From Streptomyces venezuelae (GTDB taxonomy: Bacteria > Actinomycetota > Actinomycetes > Streptomycetales > Streptomycetaceae): a stretch of 64,000 nucleotides of DNA. Below are positions 1-8,496 of the stretch, piece after piece. Made by a program: the position numbers and the translations under genes. Positions within the stretch are counted from its first letter, which is position 1. Each line of letters starts with the position of its first letter. The notes under the pieces are model-generated. The model was not told the DNA's origin, searched no databases, and worked only from the letters and a program-made list of their open reading frames with translations. The DNA lies in contig NZ_CP029194.1 in the NCBI RefSeq assembly GCF_008642375.1, positions 5,254,501 through 5,318,500 of the forward strand, read 5' to 3'.

Positions 1-330
1 GCCGAGTGGCCGAACGCCCGCCGTCTCCTGGACGCGGGCGTGACCGTCGCCCTCTCCACGGACTGCAACCCGGGCTCGTCCTTCACGTCCTCCGTCCCCT
101 TCTGCATCGCCCTCGCGGTACGGGACATGGGCATGACCCCCGACGAGGCCGTCTGGTCCGCCACGGCCGGCGGCGCGGCGGCGCTCCGCCGCACGGACGT
201 CGGCCGTCTGACGGCCGGCTCCCGCGCCGACCTCGCCGTCCTCGACGCCCCCTCCCACGTCCACCTGGCGTACCGCCCGGGCGTGCCGCTGGTCGCCGAG
301 GTCTGGCGGAAGGGCGTCCGCACGGTCTGA
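1..330 (+). CDS. hutI: Imidazolonepropionase, C-terminal fragment
   Basis: The last 109 residues of an amidohydrolase-superfamily protein; the gene enters from the left edge. The segment STDCNPG is the conserved stretch near the metal-binding Asp of HutI, and it is followed by the helix DMGMTPDEAVWSAT and the usual C-terminal strands with GSRADLAVLDAP. HutI hydrolyses imidazolone-5-propionate to formiminoglutamate in histidine degradation, in the cytoplasm. The residues and length from the conserved Asp to the end fit the family. No other hut gene is visible because the window starts here. Confidence 0.85.
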   Translation, partial: AEWPNARRLLDAGVTVALSTDCNPGSSFTSSVPFCIALAVRDMGMTPDEAVWSATAGGAAALRRTDVGRLTAGSRADLAVLDAPSHVHLAYRPGVPLVAEVWRKGVRTV

Positions 331-390
331 CGTACACACGACGAGGCGTCAAAGCGACGCAGCGGCGGTGGGTCGGCTCGCACGTACCGT

Positions 391-406
391 TGAGTACCGG
401 TACTCA
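391..406. promoter_or_regulatory. Perfect 16-bp palindrome, candidate MacR box
   Basis: TGAGTACCGGTACTCA reads the same on both strands. It fits TGAGTACnnGTACTCA, which I recall as the binding motif of the S. coelicolor response regulator MacR; its targets include lipoprotein and cell-envelope genes. It lies 35 bases before the start of a lipoprotein gene, where an activator would be expected. That this strain has a MacR homologue is inference; the regulator encoded at 20324 has not been linked to this box. Confidence 0.6.
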
Positions 407-429
407 TGTGGCCGGCCCGCCGCCGCTCG

Positions 430-435
430 CATGAT
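430..435 (+). promoter_or_regulatory. Possible -10 element for a leaderless transcript
   Basis: CATGAT matches four of six bases of TATAAT and ends 6 bases before the ATG at 442, so transcription would begin at or next to the start codon. No Shine-Dalgarno sequence is visible in front of that ATG, which agrees with a leaderless mRNA. The element is weak on its own; the palindrome at 391-406 would sit near -36 to -51. Confidence 0.3.
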
Positions 436-441
436 TCCTGC

Positions 442-1188
442 ATGAGAAGTCGGAACCGCCTCGCGAAGATCGTCCTGGCCGCCGCGCTCGGCAGCATGGC
501 CCTGACCGCCTGTGGCACGGCGGACGCCACCGGCAAGCCGCCCGCCAAGGCGTCCGCCGTGGCCGTCGGCGCCTCGGCGAAGCCGAAGCCCGCCACCACG
601 CCGACGCCGACGCGGTCCCTCCCCTCGGACGGCCTGGCGGAACACCCCGACCCGTTCGCGCGCTTCCTGGCCCTGAACTCCCGCGTGCTGGACGGTTGTG
701 TGCCCGGTGGGCTGCCCGAGCCGCCCTCCCTGGGCCCGGAGGAATCGGTCCCGCCGCAGAACCGGCCGGGTCAGCCGATGCCGGAGGAGCCGGAGGAGCT
801 CCCGTTCCCCACGGACTTCCCGCCGCCGCCGCCCGCCCCGGAGCCGGCCCCCACCAAGTCCGGTCCGGTCGAGGAAGTTCCGCTGACCGACGTCGAGAAG
901 TGCGCCGGCGACGCGCACGCCGAGCGCGTCCGCACGGCGTTCGACGACGCGGCCCCGGCCGACTACCCGGCGCTGCAGAAGAAGCTGACGAGCCTGGACT
1001 ACCCGCCGTCGTTCATCAACCGGATGCCGGACCAGGGCGGCTCGCCCCGGGCCCGGATCGACCTCCGCTTCATGGGCGGCCGCCTGGTCCTGGACGTCAC
1101 GGGGACCGACCGTGGGGTCACAGCCGAACCCTTCGGAGCTCCTGATGCGGAAGACGTCCGGATCACCGAGGTGAAGCGGAAGCCGTAG
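442..1188 (+). CDS. Secreted lipoprotein, unknown function
   Basis: 248 residues. The N-terminus MRSRNRLAKIVLAAALG followed by LTAC is a lipoprotein signal peptide with a lipobox Cys near residue 24, so the mature protein should be lipidated on the outer face of the membrane. Residues about 25-160 are rich in Pro, Ala, Thr and Glu and look like a spacer; the last 90 residues form a small compact domain of unknown family. The ATG at 442 was chosen over one at 406 because it places the signal peptide at the start and follows a candidate -10. The palindrome at 391-406 suggests control by an envelope-stress regulator. No catalytic motif is seen. Confidence 0.75.
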   Translation: MRSRNRLAKIVLAAALGSMALTACGTADATGKPPAKASAVAVGASAKPKPATTPTPTRSLPSDGLAEHPDPFARFLALNSRVLDGCVPGGLPEPPSLGPEESVPPQNRPGQPMPEEPEELPFPTDFPPPPPAPEPAPTKSGPVEEVPLTDVEKCAGDAHAERVRTAFDDAAPADYPALQKKLTSLDYPPSFINRMPDQGGSPRARIDLRFMGGRLVLDVTGTDRGVTAEPFGAPDAEDVRITEVKRKP

Positions 1189-1422
1189 CCAGGCCGGCGA
1201 CCAGCTCCGGCGCTCGTCCAGCGCGTACACGGCCGCGGTCCTGCCCCGCCCGATGATCTTCAACTTCCCTTCCCCGCCCCTCTCTTGTCCGTCCCCGCCC
1301 CTGCGTGACGGCCGCTTCACAGTGCGGTCACGGAATGGCCGAGTATGCCTGCCGAGGAGGGGTTCGGACCGGTACCGTCCTGTCCTGGCAGTACTCAGGG
1401 GGTAGACCGGGGGGTCGGCAAG

Positions 1423-2514
1423 GTGAGTGCTTTTCGTGTGCGGATCGTGCGGCCGGGGGAGCTGGGCGAGCGCGAGATGGCGGCGTGGCGGGAGCTGCGC
1501 GCCAAGTCCGGATCGCCCGCGAACCCCTTCATGGAGCCGGAGTTCACGCGCGCGGTCGCCGAGGTGCGGCCCCGCTCGCGGGTCGCCGTCTGGTGGGAGG
1601 GCGACGAGCCGGTCGGCTTCTTCCCGTACGAGAAGGGGCCGTTGGGGCAGGGCCGGGCCATCGGCTTCGGTGTCTCCGACAGTCACGGTGCCGTTCTGCG
1701 CCCCGGACTGCGGCCCGGTGCACGCGCGTTGCTGCGCGCCTGCGGGGCCGCGGTGTGGGAGTTCGACAACCTGGAGGCCGGCCAGCCCGTCTTCGAAGGC
1801 GCCGCCACCGAGTCCTTCGCCTCGCCCGTGATCGACATCGGCGAGGGGTACGCGGCCTACGAGGCGCTGCTGCGCGTCCAGTCGCCCAAGTTCCTCAGGA
1901 CCACCCTCGCCAAGGAGCGCAAGCTCGGCCGCCAGGCGGACGGCGAGGTGCGCTTCGTCTTCGACGAACGCGACCCGGCCGCCCTGCGCACCCTCATGGA
2001 GTGGAAGTCCGCCCAGTACCGCAGGACCGGACGCGGCGACCGCTTCGCCAAGGAGTGGATCAGCACCCTCGTCCGCCGCCTCCACGAGCAGCGCACGCCC
2101 GGCTGCTCCGGAGTCCTGTCCGTGCTGTACGTGGGGGACCGGCCCATAGCCGCCCACTTCGGGCTGCGGTCCGCGACCGTGCTCTCCTGCTGGTTCCCCT
2201 CGTACGACCCCGAGTTCGCGAAGTACTCGCCCGGCCTCGTCCTCCATCTGCGCATGGCCGAGGCCGCGGCCGCCGCCGGGATCGGGATGCTCGACCTGGG
2301 GCGCGGCGCCGCCGAGTACAAGGACGCGCTGAAGACGGGCGAACTGACGGTGTACGAAGGGGCCGTCTTCGTCCCGGGTGCGCGCGCCGCCCTGCACTGG
2401 CTCGGGCGTGAACCCGCCCGGCGCGCCCACCGTTTCGTCCGCGACCGTCCGGCCCTCGCGGCCCGGGCCCGCACCACCCTCAACGGCCTCGCCCGGCTGC
2501 GGGGCAACCGATAG
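1423..2514 (+). CDS. GNAT-fold acyltransferase of the CelD/BcsL type
   Basis: 363 residues, resembling the Acetyltransf_6 group (CelD/BcsL) found in polysaccharide loci. Recognisable parts are an N-terminal half with FMEPEFTRAV and WWEGDEPVGFFPYE, and a C-terminal GNAT-like half with VGDRPIAAHFGLRS, YSPGLVLHLRMAEAA and LDLGRGAAEYKDALK. Such proteins are thought to acylate sugars of exported glycans; the substrate is unknown here. GTG at 1423 is chosen because homology-like sequence starts there; an ATG at 1345 would add 26 low-quality residues. It heads a run of same-strand glycan genes, with 92 bases to the glycosyltransferase downstream. Confidence 0.75.
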   Translation: MSAFRVRIVRPGELGEREMAAWRELRAKSGSPANPFMEPEFTRAVAEVRPRSRVAVWWEGDEPVGFFPYEKGPLGQGRAIGFGVSDSHGAVLRPGLRPGARALLRACGAAVWEFDNLEAGQPVFEGAATESFASPVIDIGEGYAAYEALLRVQSPKFLRTTLAKERKLGRQADGEVRFVFDERDPAALRTLMEWKSAQYRRTGRGDRFAKEWISTLVRRLHEQRTPGCSGVLSVLYVGDRPIAAHFGLRSATVLSCWFPSYDPEFAKYSPGLVLHLRMAEAAAAAGIGMLDLGRGAAEYKDALKTGELTVYEGAVFVPGARAALHWLGREPARRAHRFVRDRPALAARARTTLNGLARLRGNR

Positions 2515-2606
2515 CCCTCGCTCCTCCCCGTCCGCGCCGGTTCCGCCCCGCCGACGCCCCTCCCCCGCCGCCGAGCCCGCCGCCGTACTCCCCTGAGGGA
2601 TCCCCA

Positions 2607-3974
2607 TTGAGCAGCCGATCGAGCAGTCGTCCCGACCGCCCCGTCCCCCCTCCCCGTGCCGTCTCCGTCGCCGAGCTCGATCTCGACGCGCCCGACGGGC
2701 CGGTCGTCGGCCTGCGGCCCGCGCCCGGCGGGCCGCCCCTGGCGACGGGCGACGTGTACGCGCTCGTACGGCTCCGGGGCCGGCCCGCCGCCACCGTCAT
2801 CGGGACCGTCGCGGAGGGCGAGGACCCCGAGGAGGTGCTCGGGGCGCTCGCGCGCGGGCGGGTCGAGGACGCGGCCCGGCCCCGTACCGAGGCCGAACAC
2901 CTCGCCGCCGCACGCCCGTCGGCCAGGCCGGACCTTCTCGCGGCGGCCCGCAAGGGGCTCACCCCGCCCCGTACCTCCGTCGTCGTCGCCACCCGCGAGC
3001 GCCCCGAGCAGCTCGCCCGCGCGCTCGACTCGCTGCTCGCCCAGGACCACCCCGACCACGAGCTGATCGTCGTCGACAACGCGCCCCGCACCACCGACAC
3101 GCACGACCTCGTCACGGGGAAGTACGCCGACCGCGTCCGGTACGTCCGTGAGGACACCCCCGGGCTCGCCGTCGCCCACAACACCGGCGCCGCCGCGGCC
3201 GAAGGCGAGGTCCTCGCCTTCACCGACGACGACGTGATCGCCGACCCGCACTGGCTGACGGCCCTCACCGAGCCCTTCGCCGACGACCCCGGCCTCGGCT
3301 GCGTCACCGGCCTGATCCTGCCCGCCCGGCTGGGCACTCCCGCCCAGGTCCTCCTCGAATCGCACGGCGGCTTCGCCAAGGGCTTCGCGCCCCGCCTCTA
3401 CGACCCCGCCCGGCCGCCCGCCGACGAGCCGCTCTTCCCGTTCACCGCGGGCAGCTTCGGATCCGGCGCCAACATGGCCTTCCGGGCGGAGGCACTGAAG
3501 AAGGCCGGCGGCTTCGATCCGGCGACCGGCACCGGGACCCCGGCCAGGGGCGGCGACGACCTGTACGCCTTCGTCGCCGTCCTCTCCGCCGGCTTCCGGC
3601 TCCGCTACACACCCGAGGCGCTCGTCTGGCACCACCACCGCGAGACCTGGCAGGACCTGCGGAACCAGGCGTACGGCTACGGCGCCGGCCTCACCGCGTA
3701 CCTCACCGCGACCCTCCTCCGCCGCCCCCGCACGCTGCCCGCGCTCCTGTCCCGGCTGCCGCGCGGCCTGGCGTACGCGCGGACCATGACCGCCCAGCGG
3801 GGGGAGGCCGCCGAGGGCGGAGTCCCCGGCGAGCACGGCACCCAGCACCACCCCTGGCCCCGCAGCCTGTCCCGACTGGAGCGGCGCGGCATGCTCTACG
3901 GCCCGATCGGATACGCGAAGGCCCGGGCGAAGGCCCGCGTCCAGGCCGGTTCGCGGAAGGCGGCTGCCCGATGA
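2607..3974 (+). CDS. Family 2 glycosyltransferase
   Basis: 455 residues. After a 130-residue N-terminal extension, a GT-A domain runs from about residue 130 to 380. It has the entry strand TSVVVATRERPEQL, the nucleotide-sugar contact VVDNAPR, the metal-binding FTDDDVIADPHW, an acceptor-side GGDDLYAF and the closing WHHHRETW. It should transfer a sugar from a nucleotide donor to a growing glycan at the inner face of the membrane. The TTG start at 2607 has GAGGGA six bases upstream. The stop overlaps the next ATG by four bases, coupling it to the deacetylase. Donor sugar unknown. Confidence 0.85.
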   Translation: MSSRSSSRPDRPVPPPRAVSVAELDLDAPDGPVVGLRPAPGGPPLATGDVYALVRLRGRPAATVIGTVAEGEDPEEVLGALARGRVEDAARPRTEAEHLAAARPSARPDLLAAARKGLTPPRTSVVVATRERPEQLARALDSLLAQDHPDHELIVVDNAPRTTDTHDLVTGKYADRVRYVREDTPGLAVAHNTGAAAAEGEVLAFTDDDVIADPHWLTALTEPFADDPGLGCVTGLILPARLGTPAQVLLESHGGFAKGFAPRLYDPARPPADEPLFPFTAGSFGSGANMAFRAEALKKAGGFDPATGTGTPARGGDDLYAFVAVLSAGFRLRYTPEALVWHHHRETWQDLRNQAYGYGAGLTAYLTATLLRRPRTLPALLSRLPRGLAYARTMTAQRGEAAEGGVPGEHGTQHHPWPRSLSRLERRGMLYGPIGYAKARAKARVQAGSRKAAAR

Positions 3975-4780
3975 CGAGCGCACCCGTCTCCACCCGCATA
4001 CCCGTCCTCCTCTACCACGCCGTGATGGACGACCCTCCGGGGTGGATCGCCGAATTCACCGTCTCCCCGAAGGAGTTCGCCTCCCAGCTCGACGCGATCG
4101 TCGCCAGCGGACGCACCGCGATCACCGTCGGCGCCCTCGCCGCACACCTCGCCACCGGCACCCCGCTGCCGCCCCGCCCCGTCGTCCTCACCTTCGACGA
4201 CGGCTTCGCCGACCTCGTCGGACCGACGGCCGAGGCGCTCGCCTCCCGCGACCTGCCGTCCACCGCGTACCTCACCACCGGGGCCGTCACCCCCGGCCGG
4301 CCGTGCCTCCTCCCGCCCGCGCCGATGATGACCCTCTCCCAGGCCCCGCGTCTGGAGCAGTACGGGATGGAGGTCGGCGCCCACACCGTCACCCACCCGC
4401 AGCTCGACACGCTCACGCCCGGGCTCCTGCGGCGCGAACTGCGCGAGGCGAAGGCGGTCCTTGAGGACGTCCTCGGGCACGAGGTCCGGCACCTCGCCTA
4501 CCCGCACGGCTACAACAGCCCCGCCGTGCGCCGGGCCGCCGCGGCCGCCGGCTACACCTCGGCCGTCGCCGTCCGGCACGCGCTCAGCTCCGGGTCGGAC
4601 GAGATCTACCGCATCGCCCGGCTCATCCTGCGCCGCGGGCACACCGTCGCCGACATCGAGCAGTGGATGGAGGGGCGCGGAGCGAAGGCCGCGCCGTACC
4701 CGGACTCGCTGCCGACGGTCGGCTGGCGGATGTACCGCAGGGCCCGCGCCGTGCTCAACGGGCCGGAGTTCGCGGGCTGA
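3971..4780 (+). CDS. Polysaccharide deacetylase (NodB domain)
   Basis: 269 residues covering almost exactly one NodB homology domain. The metal site is visible: TFDD at about residues 74-77 gives the catalytic and metal-binding Asp pair, and AHTVTH supplies the two His. Motif 3 follows as LAYPHGYNSPAVRRA. Family members remove N-acetyl groups from GlcNAc-type residues in glycans. There is no signal peptide or membrane segment, so it may act on the lipid-linked intermediate in the cytoplasm, or leave by another route. Coupled to the glycosyltransferase by an ATGA overlap. Confidence 0.85.
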   Translation: MTSAPVSTRIPVLLYHAVMDDPPGWIAEFTVSPKEFASQLDAIVASGRTAITVGALAAHLATGTPLPPRPVVLTFDDGFADLVGPTAEALASRDLPSTAYLTTGAVTPGRPCLLPPAPMMTLSQAPRLEQYGMEVGAHTVTHPQLDTLTPGLLRRELREAKAVLEDVLGHEVRHLAYPHGYNSPAVRRAAAAAGYTSAVAVRHALSSGSDEIYRIARLILRRGHTVADIEQWMEGRGAKAAPYPDSLPTVGWRMYRRARAVLNGPEFAG

Positions 4781-4835
4781 GCCACGGCGCCGCGGCGCCG
4801 CGCAAGATCATCAACTCCCCCATCCGGGACGAGAG

Positions 4836-4865
4836 TTGAATCCGGGTGCAAATCCGAAGTACGTT
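4836..4865 (+). promoter_or_regulatory. Candidate HrdB-type promoter
   Basis: TTGAAT at 4836-4841 and TACGTT at 4860-4865 are separated by 18 bases. The predicted start is near 4872, about 40 bases before the TTG start of the next gene. It would give the membrane-protein/GH26 half of the glycan locus its own promoter. Confidence 0.45.
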
Positions 4866-4910
4866 CCCTTGCTTCACCAAGGGGACAGGGACAGTGGGGG
4901 GAGAGCCGCC

Positions 4911-6848
4911 TTGCAGCAGGACCGTCTGCCGACAACACCGGTGACCGGGGGCGACGGCGTGCCGCCGCAGCCCTCCGCGCAGGACCGCGAGGCCACGGAG
5001 CCGGAAGCGGCCCGCCCGGATGCCGGGGCGGCAGTCCCCGCCCCCCGGTCCCGGTCCGGCCCCCTCGCCGCACTCCGCACCCCGGCCGCCGCCAACCTCG
5101 CCCCGCTGCTCCTCGCCGCCGCGCTCTGGCTCTGGGCGCTGCCCCACATCGACTTCCGGAGCATCGAGGAGTTCGGCCTCCTCGACCGCTTCCCCCTCGG
5201 CTTCTACGCCGCCCTCGCCGTCCTGACCGGCGGCTTCGTCCTCACCCTCCGCCGCGCCGGCACCGCGCCCCTCTGGCCCGCCACCTACTGCGCGGCCATG
5301 CTCGTCGCCCTCAAGGCGCCGCCCGCGATCCTCTACGACACCGTCCGCTACGCCTGGGCGTCCAAGCACGACGCGATCATCAGCCGGCTGCTCACCGAGG
5401 GCACCGTCCACCCCGGGCGCGAGCTCTCCGGCGGCATGTCCGCCTACGACCAGTGGCCCGGCTTCTTCTCCCTCGACGCGGCCCTCGTCCGCGCCTTCGG
5501 CGTCGACGCCGCCGCCTCCTTCATCAACTGGGCCCCGGTCGCGCTCGGTCTGCTCACCGTGCCCGTCCTCATCCTCGTCTACCGCACGTTCAGCGACGAC
5601 TGGCGGCTCGTGTGGACCGGCGTGTGGATCTTCCAGCTGGCGAACTGGGTCGGCCAGGACTACCTCTCCCCGCAGGGCTTCTCCTACCTGCTCTACCTCA
5701 CCGTCTTCGCCGTCGTCGTCCGGCACTTCGTCCTGCCCGGCTCGGCGGGCGCGCTCCGCGACCGCTCCGCGCTCGACCCGGCCGCCGCGGCCGTCCCGCC
5801 GCCCACGACGACCCGGCAGCGCGCGGTCGCCGTCCTCTTCCTCGTCCCGGTCATCGCCACCATCAACGCCTCGCACCAGCTCACCCCCGTGATGCTGTGC
5901 GCGAGCCTCTTCGCCCTCTGCCTCACCCGCCGCTACCGCAACCTCGGGCTCCTCGCCACCACCGGCCTGATCATGCTGGCCTGGAACCTCACCATGGGCC
6001 GGGAGCTCTTCCTGGAGACCCTCGGGACCCTGCGCGAGAAGGCCGGAGACCTCCTCGGCAACTCCCGTCCCGGCTTCGCCGGCGACCCCACGGGCCCCGG
6101 CCCGGAGCTCGTCGGCAGCGCCAACATCCTGATGGTCCTCGCCCTCGGCGGGCTCGCCGCCGCCGCCGTACTCCTCCGCCGCAGGCTGGCCCGCAGCGCC
6201 CTGCCGCTGATCCTCGCCGCCGCGGCGCCCCTGCCGATGTTCGCCGTCAACGACTACGGCGGCGAGATGATCTTCCGGGTCTACCTCTTCGGCCTGCCCG
6301 GCGCGGCCTTCTTCGCCGCCGCCGCGCTCGTCCCCGCCGTCGGGGCCGCGAGCCGGGCCGCCGCCATCGCCCGCCGTACCGCCTCCGTCGCCCTGCCCGT
6401 CACGCTCGTCGCCCTGCTCGCCGGCTTCCTGCCCTCGTACTACGGCAAGGAGGGCATGCACTACGCGCCGCCCGGCGAGACCGCGCTCACGCGCCGCGCC
6501 TTCGACCGGGCGCCCGAGGGGGCGCTGATCCTCGCCGCGACCGGCGCCTTCGCCGACTCGTACTACCGCTACGACCACTACGAGCGCTGGTTCTTCACCG
6601 AGCAGGAGGTCGACGAGAACCTCCGCATGCTGAAGGACCCCGCCGGCTACCTCGCGGGCGGCATCCCCGCGGGCCGCCCGGCCTACGTGATCCTCACCCC
6701 CACCCAGGGCGAGGCCGTCATCGGCGAGGGCTACCTCCCGGAGGGCGGCTTCGACACCCTCAAGGACGCGCTCAAGCGGTCCCCGCTCTTCGAGGTCGTG
6801 GAGGAGAACCGGTACGGACTCGTCCTCCGCTACCGCCCCACCACCTAG
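4911..6848 (+). CDS. Large polytopic membrane protein, glycosyltransferase-C-like
   Basis: 645 residues. A 60-residue acidic cytoplasmic N-terminus is followed by about 12 hydrophobic segments between residues 65 and 510 and a soluble C-terminal domain of about 130 residues. The layout (many helices, loop with DxxRYAWASKHD, outer C-terminal domain) resembles GT-C sugar transferases or O-antigen-polymerase-like proteins that use lipid-linked sugars outside the membrane; this is inference from topology. TTG at 4911 is preferred because GGGGAGAG lies just upstream; a GTG at 4894 is out of frame. Neighbours place it in glycan assembly. Confidence 0.65.
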   Translation: MQQDRLPTTPVTGGDGVPPQPSAQDREATEPEAARPDAGAAVPAPRSRSGPLAALRTPAAANLAPLLLAAALWLWALPHIDFRSIEEFGLLDRFPLGFYAALAVLTGGFVLTLRRAGTAPLWPATYCAAMLVALKAPPAILYDTVRYAWASKHDAIISRLLTEGTVHPGRELSGGMSAYDQWPGFFSLDAALVRAFGVDAAASFINWAPVALGLLTVPVLILVYRTFSDDWRLVWTGVWIFQLANWVGQDYLSPQGFSYLLYLTVFAVVVRHFVLPGSAGALRDRSALDPAAAAVPPPTTTRQRAVAVLFLVPVIATINASHQLTPVMLCASLFALCLTRRYRNLGLLATTGLIMLAWNLTMGRELFLETLGTLREKAGDLLGNSRPGFAGDPTGPGPELVGSANILMVLALGGLAAAAVLLRRRLARSALPLILAAAAPLPMFAVNDYGGEMIFRVYLFGLPGAAFFAAAALVPAVGAASRAAAIARRTASVALPVTLVALLAGFLPSYYGKEGMHYAPPGETALTRRAFDRAPEGALILAATGAFADSYYRYDHYERWFFTEQEVDENLRMLKDPAGYLAGGIPAGRPAYVILTPTQGEAVIGEGYLPEGGFDTLKDALKRSPLFEVVEENRYGLVLRYRPTT

Positions 6849-6944
6849 GGCCGTGGCCCGCTCGCCCGTCCCACCACCCAGGGCCCGTCCCATCCGCCCG
6901 GCACCGCAGTCCGACCCGTCCGCACCCGAAGGAGCAGGTACCCC

Positions 6945-7418
6945 ATGGCCGCCAGCCCACGCCTGACCCCACGAGTCCAGCGCAGAGCCGCCCTCGCGGC
7001 CTCCGGATGGGTCGCCCTCGCCGCGACCGCGCTCCCCGGTGGCTCCCCGCTGCGCTGGATCCCCGTCCTCGCCTTCGTCGTCCTCGCGCCGGGCCTCGCC
7101 CTGCTGCTCCCGCAGCCCCTCGGCCTGCGCCCCGGCGCCCGCCTGGAGGCCCTGGCGCTCGCCGCGCCCGTCAGCCTCTCCGTGGCCACGCTCGTCGCGA
7201 CCACCCTCTTCCTGACGAAGGCGTTCTCGCTCACCGTCTTCCTCGCCGCCCTCGCGCTCTTCGTGACCGTCGCCGCCATCCTGCCCGGCGTGCCGCTGCC
7301 GGCCGCCACCCGTGGCGCCGTCGAGCGCGACAGCGCCCGCACGTCCGGGCGCGGCGCCGGGGGCACGTCCCCGCTCGCCGCCCGGTTCCGTAAACGAAGG
7401 CCTGGCGGGGGCCGGTGA
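6945..7418 (+). CDS. Small membrane protein of the glycan locus
   Basis: 157 residues with four hydrophobic segments (about 19-35, 40-57, 67-90, 95-115) and a basic, Gly/Arg-rich tail. The pattern recalls the N-terminal membrane half of DUF1616 proteins, but I cannot confirm the family. AAGGAG lies a good distance before the ATG. The stop overlaps the GTG of the GH26 gene by four bases, so the two are translated together; it may help hold or position that enzyme. No catalytic motif. Confidence 0.65.
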   Translation: MAASPRLTPRVQRRAALAASGWVALAATALPGGSPLRWIPVLAFVVLAPGLALLLPQPLGLRPGARLEALALAAPVSLSVATLVATTLFLTKAFSLTVFLAALALFVTVAAILPGVPLPAATRGAVERDSARTSGRGAGGTSPLAARFRKRRPGGGR

Positions 7419-8476
7419 ACGGGCGGCACGCCAAGGGCGGCCCCTGGACCCGGATGGCCGTCGCGCTCGCCGCCGTCGGCGCGCTGATCGCCGGCATCGG
7501 GGTCTGGATCACCCTCTCCGAGGACGACGACCGCTGCGCGCCCGACGCCTCGCTGGTCGCACCGTGCGGCGCCTGGTGGGGTGCGTACATCCCGTACGAC
7601 GAACACAGTTCGCTATCCCGGCCGGTGTACGCCTTCGAGAAGAAGATCGGCCGCAAGCTCGACCTCGTCTACACGTACCACGACATGTCCGGGAGCAAGG
7701 CCGACGGCGAGCTGCTCACCCCCGACGAGCGGGAGCTCGGCCGGGACCGACTCCTCATGCTGGCCTGGGAGTCCACGGTGTGGACCGAGAAGCACCACGC
7801 CAACTGGACCGAGAGACAGCTCGGCTGGAAGAACATCGCCGCCGGGACGTACGACACCTCCGTCATCGACCCGCAGGCCCTGCGGCTCAAGGAGTACGGC
7901 AAGCGGGTCTTCTTCTCCTTCGACCAGGAGGCCGACTTCCGCATCGAGCAGGGCGCCGGCACCCCGGAGGAGTACGTCGCCGCCTACCGCCACGTCCGCG
8001 ACCGCTTCGAGAAGCTCGGCGTCACCAACGTGGTGTGGGTCTGGACCGTCTCCGGCTACCTCGGCAACTCCGCCCTGATGAAGCGGCTCTACCCCGGCGA
8101 CGCGTACGTCGACTGGATCGGCATGGACCAGTACAACTACTACCTCTGCCACAAGTCGCCGAACTGGCTCGACTTCGACAGGAGCCAGCGCCCCAGCTAC
8201 GACTGGCTGCGGAAGAACATCTCCGCCGACAAGCCCGTCATGCTCTCCGAGTTCTCCACCGCCCCCGACCCGAAGCGGCCCGAGCGGCAGCGCGACTGGT
8301 ACACCGCGATCCCGAAGGTGGCGCCGACGCTGCCGGACGTGAAGGCGTACGTGCACTGGAACCGCGCGGTCCCCGGGCCCGGCTGCGACCTGACCATCGA
8401 CTCCGGTCCCGGTCTCGAGGGCTACCGGATCGCCGGCCAGGACCCGTACTTCAAACAGCCCCTGCCGCGCCGCTGA
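7415..8476 (+). CDS. Membrane-anchored GH26 family glycoside hydrolase
   Basis: 353 residues: an N-terminal signal anchor (about 13-33), then a single GH26 (beta/alpha)8 barrel. Candidate acid/base is Glu172 in FSFDQEADF, and candidate nucleophile is Glu279 in MLSEFST; WVWTVSGYLGN and IGMDQYNYY match the conserved barrel strands. GH26 enzymes cleave beta-1,4-mannans and related beta-glycans. Here the enzyme sits inside a glycan-biosynthesis operon, so it more likely trims or releases the product outside the cell than digests food. The usual His before the acid/base Glu is Gln. GTG start at 7415 overlaps the previous stop. Confidence 0.85.
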   Translation: MNGRHAKGGPWTRMAVALAAVGALIAGIGVWITLSEDDDRCAPDASLVAPCGAWWGAYIPYDEHSSLSRPVYAFEKKIGRKLDLVYTYHDMSGSKADGELLTPDERELGRDRLLMLAWESTVWTEKHHANWTERQLGWKNIAAGTYDTSVIDPQALRLKEYGKRVFFSFDQEADFRIEQGAGTPEEYVAAYRHVRDRFEKLGVTNVVWVWTVSGYLGNSALMKRLYPGDAYVDWIGMDQYNYYLCHKSPNWLDFDRSQRPSYDWLRKNISADKPVMLSEFSTAPDPKRPERQRDWYTAIPKVAPTLPDVKAYVHWNRAVPGPGCDLTIDSGPGLEGYRIAGQDPYFKQPLPRR

Positions 8477-8496
8477 AGCCCCCGGCGGCGGGGGCT
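8477..8496. terminator. Bidirectional hairpin between convergent genes
   Basis: AGCCCCCG pairs with CGGGGGCT around a 4-base loop (GCGG). It starts at the GH26 stop and touches the stop codon of the - strand flippase gene. No U-tract, as usual in Streptomyces. Confidence 0.5.

Noticed and set aside
349..2607. Long - strand ORFs opposite the acyltransferase and glycosyltransferase genes
   Set aside because: They are antisense shadows caused by high GC3 of the + strand genes; the + frames have clear family motifs and the - frames have none.
4785..4800. Self-complementary CGGCGCCGCGGCGCCG after the deacetylase
   Set aside because: A palindrome with no loop or tail; it could be a weak terminator, but it is too simple in such GC-rich DNA to claim.
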